From Verrucomicrobiota bacterium (lineage in GTDB: Bacteria > Verrucomicrobiota > Verrucomicrobiia > Opitutales > Opitutaceae), in NCBI GenBank assembly GCA_016721945.1, contig JADKHC010000039.1:1-5093 (forward strand): a DNA stretch of 5,093 bases, read 5' to 3'. Shown here in pieces: positions 1 to 4,963 of the stretch. Position 1 is the stretch's first letter, and each line of letters begins with the position of its first letter. The notes beneath the pieces are model-generated. The model was not told where the DNA came from, did no database searches, and worked only from the letters and a program-made list of their open reading frames with translations. The translations under genes were made by a program, and so were the position numbers.

Positions 1-142
1 CCAACAAGGCGCCAGAGCCAACGCCAGTGGCCGTCATGCCGCGTGCGATGTCAGGAGTTGCCGAAATGAAACTGCGGAATCAGAAACGTAGTGAAGCACG
101 CGTCACGCCGGCCACTGGCGTGGCTCATCTTTGACGTTGGGC
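1..142 (+). repeat. attC: attC-A, integron cassette recombination site (left edge clipped)
   Basis: This is a cassette recombination site recognised by an integron integrase. The left R'' box is clipped to CCAAC by the window edge, and the right R' box is GTTGGGC at 136-142. The internal arms 15-32 and 110-126 are reverse complements except for one extra A at about position 20, as expected of the extrahelical bases that orient single-stranded attC folding. The centre of about 75 bp also pairs partly. Its length matches attC-B exactly between fixed landmarks. The family rule places crossover between the G and TT of the R' box, so cassette 1 starts at about 137. Confidence 0.9.
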
Positions 143-147
143 GAAAA

Positions 148-351
148 ATGGCCACCACGTTCCGCTTGGCGCTTCGAAAGCGAGCGATAGCCTTAACCAG
201 CGCTGGCCTCGTTTTCGGTGATAGCGGCTCGTCCGTCCACTTGACATCAGACGATGGCGATCGTTCCGGTTTCGCGGGGCTGCGGAATCCGACTCGCAAC
301 CGAAAGTCTGCCGTTGATCAAGAAGCCTCGCAATCCAAACGATGTCGTTGA
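148..351 (+). CDS. hypothetical small protein of cassette 1
   Basis: This is an open frame of 67 codons starting with an ATG only five bases after the R' box of attC-A, the usual place for a cassette gene start. I do not recognise the protein. It is rich in Arg and Ser, has no clear signal peptide or membrane segment, and its C-terminal half has low complexity. A second overlapping frame (254-466, plus strand) covers the rest of the cassette. It contains a more protein-like stretch around PLIKKPRNPNDVVDVE, so the original gene may have been frameshifted between the two frames, as happened to several neighbours. No clear Shine-Dalgarno sequence precedes the ATG. The region from 352 to 495 has no other candidate. 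Confidence 0.3.
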   Translation: MATTFRLALRKRAIALTSAGLVFGDSGSSVHLTSDDGDRSGFAGLRNPTRNRKSAVDQEASQSKRCR

Positions 352-495
352 CGTTGAGACCTTACCAGTCGCGGCGACGGCGGGCGGGCGCAATCGTCGC
401 GCGCGGTGGAGAAATCATCCGGGCCTGCAGATGGCGAGTAAGCATCCACGCATCATTTCGAAGTGACTGCGCGATGGTTCGAGTGCGCATGACGA

Positions 496-639
496 ATAGG
501 ACAAGGCGCCAGAGCCAACGCCAGTGGCCGTCATGCCGCGTGCTGACTCACGAATTGCCGAAATGAAACTGCAGAATCAAAAACGAAGTGAAGCACGCGT
601 CACGCCGGCCACTGGCGTGGCTCATCTTTGACGTTCGGC
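496..639 (+). repeat. attC: attC-B, integron cassette recombination site
   Basis: This is a full-length copy nearly identical to attC-A, with the same 127-base distance from AAGG to GACG. The R' box at 633-639 is GTTCGGC. The R'' box is degenerate (ATAGGAC at 496-502, where GCCCAAC would be expected to match the TTGGGC at the start of cassette 1). The internal arms GAGCC-A-ACGCCAGTGG and CCACTGGCGTGGCTC are preserved with the single extra A. The degenerate R'' may impair excision of cassette 1. Confidence 0.9.
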
Positions 640-646
640 GAAGCAA

Positions 647-1200
647 ATGCACATCGAATATCGAGTAGCGGAGACGGCAGATGTGCCCGCGATCGAGGCG
701 CTGATCCCGACTTCTGCTCGCGGGCTCAAGGCCGGTTATACACTGCGGGCCAGTTGAGGGAGCGCTTGGAACGATGTCGTTTGGGATACCCAGCTGATCA
801 GGACGGACGTACTTCGTCGCTGGAGCGACAAGCGTATCGTCGTGTGGCGGATGGGAGCAGCGCGTTACCGAGTACGGCAGTGATGCGGACAAAAAGGACG
901 AGGACCGACTACGGAATCCGAAAAGTGAACCAGCCATGATCCGGGATTCTTTGTGCATCCCGAGTATTCTAGAAAAGGAATTGGTCGCGAAATTCTACGC
1001 CTTCTGAAACAGGTGCGCGCGACGCTGATTCGTGAATATTGAGATTGTGGCTACGCCCCGACGAGCCTCTCTTACACGCTTTGGTTATGCGGTGTTGTCG
1101 AGCGCTTTACCATCGATTTACCAAAGGGGGAGCATTTACCCGTGGGTCAGAATTGCGCTACGGAAAAACGCCGAACAAGGCGCCAGCATCGGTGTTGATT
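647..1200 (+). pseudogene. GNAT family N-acetyltransferase, multiply frameshifted
   Basis: This is the remains of a GNAT acyltransferase, an enzyme that moves an acetyl group from acetyl-CoA to an amine. The ATG lies seven bases after the R' box of attC-B. The first frame gives MHIEYRVAETADVPAIEALI, a typical GNAT start, and stops at about 757. Homology then hops between frames: GALGTMSFGI near 760-790, TYFVA and CGGW near 820-860, EYGSDADKKDEDRLRNPKSE near 870-920, then FFVHPEYSRKGIGREILRLL at about 947-1006, which is the acetyl-CoA-binding motif A. NIEIVAT and LTRFGYAVL follow near 1036-1100. The C-terminus, RIALRKNAEQ, reads into attC-C. At least four indels are needed, so no single functional protein is encoded as written. 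The substrate cannot be inferred. The alternative is that some indels are sequence errors. Confidence 0.85.
1170..1186 (+). repeat. attC: attC-C, left half (R'' side), interrupted by IS
   Basis: The R'' box GCCGAAC (1170-1176) is followed by AAGGCGCCAG, the standard left end of this array's attC sites. Similarity stops at about 1186, where the insertion sequence begins. The matching right half is at 2079-2104. The R'' box is the exact complement of the R' box (GTTCGGC) at the start of the same cassette, 633-639, as expected for a unit that once circularised. Confidence 0.85.
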
Positions 1201-1929
1201 AGACAAGATTAAGAACGGGATCTTTCACGAGTCGATTGAGGAGTATGATGAGTTTCCGCATGACAGCGGTGAGGGCGAGTTTAGCGGGTTTACCGTTTTG
1301 ACGGAGGCGAAGATAAAACGCTTTGAGGATAGGAGTTGTGAACCGTTGCGGTCAGAGCGGTCATGTAGAGGACGCGGCGGCGGGCGGCGCGGCCGCCGTG
1401 GATGTGGCGGCGACCGCGGTGTTGTCCGCTGTCGCGGTTCATGGGTGCGACGTCGGCGAGAGCGGCGGCCTCGTTGTCACGCGGGGTGCCGAGTTCAGGC
1501 ATGAGGGCGACGACGGTGAGTGCGGTGACGCGGCCGACGCCGCAGACCTGCTGGAGGCGGTCGGTCTTGGCCGCGAGGTCGGCCTGGGCGGCGATGTGGG
1601 CATCGATCAGGCATCGGGAGTTCGTCGGTCTTGGCGAGGCGTAGCCGCAGGCACGCTCAAAGTCGCGGATCTGACGGGCGTTGATGGCATTGACGGCGAT
1701 ACCTGGCCGCAGCTGGCGCGAGCACCAGTGCACGCGTTCGTAACCGCCAGTCGACTCACAGACGACATGGACGGCACCGAGGCACTTGAGTTCGACGATG
1801 AGGGTGGGGTGAGCGGCGGAGTGTTGGCGGTGGACCGGAGGCGGTCGGGAAAACGATGGATCGCCGTGCCGCTGAGCTTGACGACATCCACTCCGATATA
1901 CAGGGGGCAATCTGGCCAACATAAAACAC
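1199..1929 (-). pseudogene. IS110 family transposase (IS1111-like), frameshifted with internal deletion
   Basis: This is a relic of the DEDD-type recombinase of IS110/IS1111 elements. Reading the minus strand, LYIGVDVVKLS near 1905-1870 holds the first acidic residue. A frameshift at about 1815 leads into AAHPTLIVELKCLGAVHVVC and ESTGGYER (the second acidic motif), then GIAVNAINARQIRDF. AKTDEL of the third motif (about 1640-1620) is in another frame, and some 70-100 residues after it are missing. The C-terminal domain is clear: VCGVGRVTALTVVALMPELG, then RDSG with the conserved serine, GGRAA and LYMTALTA. One extra base near 1334 shifts the last segment (PILKAFYLRLRQNGKPAKLA and RKLIILLNRLVKDPVLNLV) to the TAA at 1201-1199. 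The start is uncertain, and a GTG at 1929-1927 is possible. The relic cannot encode an active transposase as written. Confidence 0.85.
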
Positions 1930-2000
1930 TTCTTCTTGTTAGAGCGATGGCGACGACCGGCCGCCGCTCAGGCAACGGTTCGAGTTAAGCGAAGCTGGTG

Positions 2001-2076
2001 CGCCCCCGCGCCGATCCTAGAAGTTAGCGCACGGAGTCACTGCCCGAGAGCCAGTCGATCTGATCGCGCGGGGGCG
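2001..2076. repeat. inverted repeat at transposase-upstream end of IS
   Basis: The arm CGCCCCCGCGCCGATC (2001-2016) pairs with GATCGCGCGGGGGCG (2062-2076): 15 base pairs with one bulged C, around a 45-nt loop. It lies between the transposase start and the right half of attC-C. IS110-family elements carry structured non-coding ends, from which a guide (bridge) RNA is made in studied members. Whether this hairpin is part of such an RNA or an end structure cannot be told from this copy alone. Confidence 0.6.
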
Positions 2077-2078
2077 AG

Positions 2079-2104
2079 TGGCGTGGCTCATCTTGACGTT
2101 CGGC
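2079..2104 (+). repeat. attC: attC-C, right half (R' side)
   Basis: TGGCGTGGCTCATC followed by TTGACGTTCGGC matches the right end of attC-B, apart from one missing T. The R' box GTTCGGC is at 2098-2104. Together with 1170-1186 it makes up the ends of one attC site whose centre is absent or replaced by the insertion sequence. Cassette 3 begins here. Confidence 0.85.
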
Positions 2105-2155
2105 AAGAAAACGTCCTGCTAACCTTTTTTGAAAGCACCCTACAATTCCATTTGA

Positions 2156-2599
2156 ACCCAAAATTCACTTTCCGGCGAAGGAAAGACGGTCAACGTTATT
2201 GGAAACGAGATTACTATCCGTCTACACGGTCGGGACACTAACGGCGCGCTAAGTGTAGCGGAGTCCGTCGATCAGCCTGGCGGAGGTCCACCGCCTCACA
2301 TTCATCACCGCGAGGATGAGACATTTCACGTACTAGAAGGAGAGTACGAATTCATGTGCGGAGGTAAGACCTTCATCGCCAGAAAAGGGGCGACGGTCTT
2401 TGCGCCTCGCGGTGTACCGCATGCTTATCGCTACCTCGGAAGTACGCCGGGCCGGCTTGTGTTCACTTTGACGCCTGCAGGCTTCGAAGGATTTTTCGAA
2501 GAAGTTGGTGCGTTGAGTTCGAAGGAGCAGGAGATCCCACGCGTTATTGAGATTGGGAAGAGATACGGCCTTGAGTTTCTTCCGCCACCAAGCGCTTGA
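2156..2599 (+). CDS. cupin domain protein (start uncertain)
   Basis: This encodes a small single-domain cupin of about 147 residues, a six-stranded beta-barrel likely to bind a metal ion. Both cupin motifs are complete. Motif 1 is GGGPPPHIHHREDETFHVLEG (G, HxH, four residues, E, six residues, G), and motif 2 is GATVFAPRGVPHAY (G, five residues, PxG, two residues, H). All four usual metal ligands, three His and one Glu, are present. The substrate and reaction are unknown, because cupins range from enzymes to sugar or hormone binders. The frame is open from 2156, but the first ATG in it (2354) falls after motif 1 and cannot be the true start. A TTG at 2152 in the preceding frame reads NPKFTF and would join after one extra base near 2174, so the 5' end is probably damaged. 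The stop lies 17 bases before attC-D, the usual cassette geometry. Confidence 0.85.
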   Translation, partial: TQNSLSGEGKTVNVIGNEITIRLHGRDTNGALSVAESVDQPGGGPPPHIHHREDETFHVLEGEYEFMCGGKTFIARKGATVFAPRGVPHAYRYLGSTPGRLVFTLTPAGFEGFFEEVGALSSKEQEIPRVIEIGKRYGLEFLPPPSA

Positions 2600-2615
2600 A
2601 CCGTTTCCGAAGAAC

Positions 2616-2675
2616 GCCGAACAGGTCGCCAGAGCCAACGCCGGCCACTGGTGTGGCTCATCTTTGACGCTTTTG
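2616..2675 (+). repeat. attC: attC-D, short attC with degenerate R' box
   Basis: The R'' box GCCGAAC (2616-2622) matches the R' box TTCGGC at the start of cassette 3. The left arm GCCAGAGCCAACGCC runs directly into GGCCACTGGTGTGGCTCATC, so about 80 bases of the usual centre are missing, apparently by deletion between short ACGCC repeats. At the place of the R' box the sequence reads GCTTTTG instead of GTTCGGC. The site may no longer recombine, which would join cassettes 3 and 4 into one unit. Confidence 0.8.
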
Positions 2676-2694
2676 TGGCACGAGGCGTGGTTCC

Positions 2695-2863
2695 ATGAAA
2701 AGTTACTTCATCTTGTTTCCAGCGCCGGTTTTCGTGCTGGCTTGTCGCGGTCGGCTGCACCGCCCGAGGGATTTCAAGCGGCGCCCCGCAGCTTCACGAC
2801 TCGACCAAGGAGTCCGTCTCCGCGCGCGAAGACAGGGGCGACGTCGATAAGCTGCCCGTCTGA
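2695..2863 (+). pseudogene. small lipoprotein, frameshifted
   Basis: The ATG at 2695 has a GAGG nine bases upstream and gives MKSYFILFPAPVFVLAC, a short basic and hydrophobic leader. In that frame the rest is Arg-rich and implausible. In another frame the sequence reads LVAVGCTARGISSGAPQ, with a better lipobox (AVGC), followed by HDSTKESVSAREDRGDVDKL and a stop at 2861-2863. The simplest reading is one lipoprotein of about 55 residues with one extra base near 2735. A signal-peptidase-II lipoprotein of unknown function is the most I would claim. It fills a cassette of about 260 bases between attC-D and attC-E. The alternative is a 51-residue ORF ending at about 2850. Confidence 0.5.
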
Positions 2864-2937
2864 GTCCGAACGCGCGAATTGACCGCCGCAACCAGGCGAA
2901 CGGACATGGTAAGCATCAGGCGTCAACTACCAGCATG

Positions 2938-3080
2938 ACCCAACAAGGCGCCAAACCAACGCCTGTGGCCGTCAAGCCGCGGCGGACTCCACGAGTGTCC
3001 GAAATGAAACCGCAGAAAAAGAAACGGCGTGAAGCACGCGTGACGCCGGCCACTGGATTGGTTCATCTTCTACGTTGGGC
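2938..3080 (+). repeat. attC: attC-E, integron cassette recombination site
   Basis: This is the full-length site with the best-conserved pair of core boxes: R'' ACCCAAC (2938-2944) and R' GTTGGGC (3074-3080). It is more diverged from attC-A and -B than they are from each other, with about two dozen substitutions and one deletion in GCCAAACC. The TTTGACG just before the R' box is TTCTACG here. Overall length is kept within one base. Confidence 0.88.
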
Positions 3081-3084
3081 AAAA

Positions 3085-3636
3085 ATGAAACCGCTATTTG
3101 TAGCGATTTTCGCATTCGTATTGAGCGGATGTGCCGAACGGCGTCCGGAGAGGATCTTTTCATTCCGGCAAGCGGTTATCGATGCGAAGGAAGATCGAGG
3201 CGCCAGCCGAATGAAGGTGGGCGAAGAGGTCGCCAAAGGAGACCGTAAGAACGGACCGTGGGAGGCGGGTTCGGCCAGAAGAGGCCGCCCGATGACGCCG
3301 TGGACGAAACAGCCCCTCGCTGCATCAAAGCGGCTTGACGTTACGGGGAATGTGCGCTGGATCGTTTCGCCTCCGGGTGCCGCAACGTTTGGCGGGGTAG
3401 AGCGCCGTGAACGAACGGTCAGGTTCAGTATGCCCGGAATCTACAGGATCAAAGCAGAGAGCGCGTTTCCGACTTTGACGTATTCTAACGAGGTAGAAGT
3501 TGTCGACAGAAGAGCACCGCACCCTGGAGAAAAGAACAGACCTACTCCGAATGAAAAAGGCCCCTGCAAGGTGCCAGAGCCAACGCCAGTGGCGGTGATG
3601 CCGCGTGCGATGTCACGAGCGACCAAAACGAAATGA
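3085..3636 (+). CDS. putative outer-membrane lipoprotein, Ig-like C-terminal part
   Basis: This encodes a protein of 183 residues. The ATG lies four bases after the R' box of attC-E and is followed at once by a lipoprotein signal, MKPLFVAIFAFVLSGC, with lipobox LSGC and the lipidated Cys at residue 16. Ala follows the Cys, so no Asp retention signal is seen and outer-membrane sorting is likely. Residues 20-80 are charged and low in hydrophobics. From about residue 85 to 140 there is a beta-rich stretch (VRWIVSPPGA, TVRFSMPGIYRIKAES, SNEVEVVD) that resembles a bacterial Ig-like fold. Residues from about 160 on are read from attC-F (PEPTPVAVMPRAMS) and are probably not functional. The frame is open further upstream through attC-E (from 2935), but the signal peptide decides for the start at 3085. 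This is the only cassette gene here that looks wholly intact. Its specific role is unknown. Confidence 0.75.
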   Translation: MKPLFVAIFAFVLSGCAERRPERIFSFRQAVIDAKEDRGASRMKVGEEVAKGDRKNGPWEAGSARRGRPMTPWTKQPLAASKRLDVTGNVRWIVSPPGAATFGGVERRERTVRFSMPGIYRIKAESAFPTLTYSNEVEVVDRRAPHPGEKNRPTPNEKGPCKVPEPTPVAVMPRAMSRATKTK

Positions 3637-3703
3637 AAAATCAGAAACGCAGTGAAGCACGCGTCGGGCCGGCCATTGTCGTGGTTCATCCTAAACGTTA
3701 GCC
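3561..3703 (+). repeat. attC: attC-F, attC with degenerate core boxes
   Basis: This copy is full length and clearly related in the left arm (GCCAGAGCCAACGCCAGTGGC) and in GAAGCACGCGTC. The R'' box reads CCCCTGC where GCCCAAC is expected, and the R' box reads GTTAGCC (3697-3703). The right arm GGCCATTGTCGTGGTTCATC has several changes that weaken pairing with the left arm. The site overlaps the 3' end of the lipoprotein gene. Confidence 0.85.
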
Positions 3704-3724
3704 AAAATAAAATGGAAAATAACG

Positions 3725-3731
3725 AAGGAGG
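3725..3731 (+). promoter_or_regulatory. strong Shine-Dalgarno AAGGAGG
   Basis: A consensus ribosome binding site lies ten bases before the ATG at 3742. It favours that start over the upstream in-frame ATG at 3712. It is the best Shine-Dalgarno in the window in front of a supported gene. Confidence 0.6.
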
Positions 3732-3741
3732 TTTGGAGCGA

Positions 3742-4080
3742 ATGGAAGAGGTCGAGAGACTACTCGGTCGATGTGGTGAAGCGTGCGATTGTCACGGTTC
3801 GCAAAGAGGCGTGCCCACGAACACCCCGGAGTTAAGGAGGCGTTTCACTATGGAGCCATTGGCATCGACCCAAAGCACCGTGATCTGGTATATTTTCCGC
3901 TCAACGTCTGATACTGCCAGAGCACGGATGAACGGGTTGGCGACGTTTCTTGAAAAGAGAAGCCGCGAGGTACTTCGAACTGAAGGGTATCCCAGCGAAG
4001 CAATCGAAACGATTCAGGTCAGCTTTGCGTCTGACGAAGAGATTCACGGAGCGGGCGGCTTTCGGGCGTTCTTCACTTAA
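3742..4080 (+). pseudogene. small cassette protein of unknown function, three frameshifts
   Basis: One uninterrupted frame (3712-4080) exists, but its middle is not the real protein. Piecing frames together gives a coherent protein of about 112 residues. It starts MEEVE, continues as RDYSVDVVKRAIVTVRKEA in the next frame (from about 3755), as HEHPGVKEAFHYGAIGIDPK in the third frame (from about 3816), and returns to the first frame at about 3880 with VIWYIFRSTSDTARARMNGL, ending VSFASDEEIHGAGGF. Each switch needs one extra base. The C-terminal pattern (IWYIF, a helix with ARARxNGL, EGYP, VSFASDEE, aromatic end) resembles a family of small cytosolic proteins of unknown function that I recall from bacterial genomes but cannot name. 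No signal peptide or membrane segment is seen. It sits in cassette 6 after attC-F. The stop at 4080 is not followed by a clear attC. Confidence 0.6.
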
Positions 4081-4236
4081 TGGAATTGAGCCAGCCGTCG
4101 CCACGCCCCGATCGCATTGCCGATTGCGCCTGTCGTCGTCCGAGCTTGGTTGCCGATACGCCATCGACCCGAAACGCCTCACTTACTTCCTGAATCCAAG
4201 CACCTGAACATGTTGATTGACGAATTGGCCAAGGAA

Positions 4237-4320
4237 GGAAAAGGCGCCGTCGCTCCTAGTATTCCCCCCTGCGCCCCAGTGGCGCTGGCGAAAGTGACTC
4301 ATCGCAACTTCAATTTGACT
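4237..4320 (+). repeat. possible highly decayed attC
   Basis: AAGGCGCCG at about 4239 and, further on, CCAGTGGCGCTGGCG, GTGACTCATC and TTTGAC resemble the ordered landmarks of the array's attC sites (AAGGCGCCA, CCACTGGCG, GTGGCTCATC, TTTGACG). The R' and R'' boxes are not recognisable. Its place, directly before the ATG of the DUF1801 gene, is where an attC would be expected. This is suggestive only. Confidence 0.3.
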
Positions 4321-4728
4321 ATGTGCGCATCTGCAAAGCCTGTCACTGCCGCGGCCTATCTTTCAGCGCTTGCTGAGCCCCGCGAACGGAACTGACGTCC
4401 CCCCGACGCTGCGATTCGCAAGGCCGTGCCGCAGCTCAAGCGTCACATGGTGTATGCCGGAACGATGATCGGGTACGGTCCTTATCATGACAAGTATGCC
4501 AGCGGTCGAGAGGGCGATTGCCCGATTGTAGCGTTATCGAGTCGTGCTCAGTACATCAGCCTTTACGTGGCCGGGTCCCGGAACGGGAAGCCTATCGCGG
4601 AAGCTGCGAAAGCGAAACTGGGTAAAGTATCGGTCGGAAAAGCGTGCATCCGTTTCAAGCGACTCGCCGACCTCGATGTTCCTGCCGCTCGAGCTGGTTC
4701 GCGCTTCGGCGCTGCTCGACAATGGTAG
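4321..4728 (+). pseudogene. DUF1801 (YdhG-like) protein, interrupted
   Basis: The ATG at 4321 leads into PVTAAAYLSALAEPRE, the N-terminal helix of DUF1801 proteins. An in-frame TGA at 4393-4395 interrupts it, and the same frame continues PDAAIRKAVPQLKRHMVYAG. One missing base just before 4390 and one extra C in the following C run would remove the stop and read ELTSPDAAIRK, a good family match. The core is clear: SGREGD, IVALSSRAQYISLYV, and KLGKVSVGKACIRFKRLADL. One extra base near 4680 then shifts the C-terminal helix (LELVRASALLDNG) to another frame, which runs on to a stop at 4828. The frame as written ends at 4728. The domain is a small alpha/beta fold of the ydhG/yoeB-like group. Its biochemical role is not established. 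Confidence 0.75.
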
Positions 4729-4963
4729 CACGGACTTTGCGCGTTGTGATCAGCGTCTGGAAACCGATCCAGCCATTTGCCAGAGGCCGCGCCCTGACAG
4801 GCACGCCGGCCGCGATCGCTGCTCGTAGCTGATGTTTGCCCCAGGCCGCAGTGCTGCAGCCGGTCGATTCCTGCGGCCGTGGGCGAACCCTCATGCGGAA
4901 TTCACCGCCACTTCATGTTCGATTCACCGATCGGCGCCATCCTTGGCGCCATCGAGCATACAC
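4729..4963. other. stretch without a recognisable gene
   Basis: I see no supported gene or RNA and no attC matching the array consensus here. A small minus-strand frame (4655-4894) overlaps the DUF1801 C-terminus and has no recognisable family. An attC would be expected between the DUF1801 gene and the next gene if both are cassettes, but none is visible. Confidence 0.4.
4933..4950. repeat. short perfect hairpin GGCGCC-N6-GGCGCC
   Basis: Two copies of the palindrome GGCGCC are separated by ATCCTT and can form a 6-bp stem with a 6-nt loop. No T run follows, so it is a poor intrinsic terminator. It could be chance, or a leftover of an attC arm, since GGCGCC is part of the attC left end. Confidence 0.35.

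Larger units (their letters stand above)
1187..2078 (-). mobile_element. decayed IS110 family (IS1111-like) insertion sequence inserted in attC-C
   Basis: This element of about 890 bp separates the two halves of an attC site and carries one minus-strand transposase relic. Intact members are usually about 1.3-1.5 kb, so the element has lost internal sequence. The ends are placed where attC similarity breaks off, and no target duplication is visible, which fits the family. A subgroup of IS1111 elements is known to target attC sites of integron cassettes. The position here fits that behaviour, but I cannot check the exact insertion point against known members. A strong inverted repeat (2001-2076) lies in the non-coding part upstream of the transposase. 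Confidence 0.8.

Noticed and set aside
51..299. Minus-strand ORFs beginning or ending in attC (also 548-958 and 3441-3689)
   Set aside because: They share the same reverse reading of the attC sequence (SHASGRRDACFT) and run antisense to better-placed cassette genes.
340..356. GACGTTGAGAC inside cassette 1 as an additional R' box
   Set aside because: It deviates at the last core base, and no paired arms or R'' box lie at a suitable distance.
1323..1988. Long plus-strand ORF of 221 codons
   Set aside because: It is the antisense shadow of the transposase relic, rich in Gly, Asp, Ala and Val with no family features, while the minus strand shows clear IS110 motifs.
2094..2130. TTGACG at the end of attC sites as a cassette promoter -35 element
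   Set aside because: No convincing -10 element lies at 16-18 bases, and the motif is simply the conserved attC end.
2935..3084. N-terminal extension of the lipoprotein through attC-E
   Set aside because: The frame is open, but a lipoprotein signal peptide starts at 3085 and must be N-terminal. The upstream part is recombination-site sequence.
1..3703. Recurrent 142-bp repeats as a CRISPR array
   Set aside because: The units are far too long and the spacing is irregular (roughly 270 to 530 bp apart). They have attC core boxes and genes between them.
3834..3852. AAGGAGG nine bases before an ATG at 3850, suggesting a second gene start
   Set aside because: The sequence codes for part of the conserved VKEAFHYG segment in another frame, so the match is probably a coincidence of coding sequence.
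4655..4894. Minus-strand ORF of 79 codons
   Set aside because: It overlaps the DUF1801 C-terminal helix in antisense and shows no recognisable domain or ribosome binding site.
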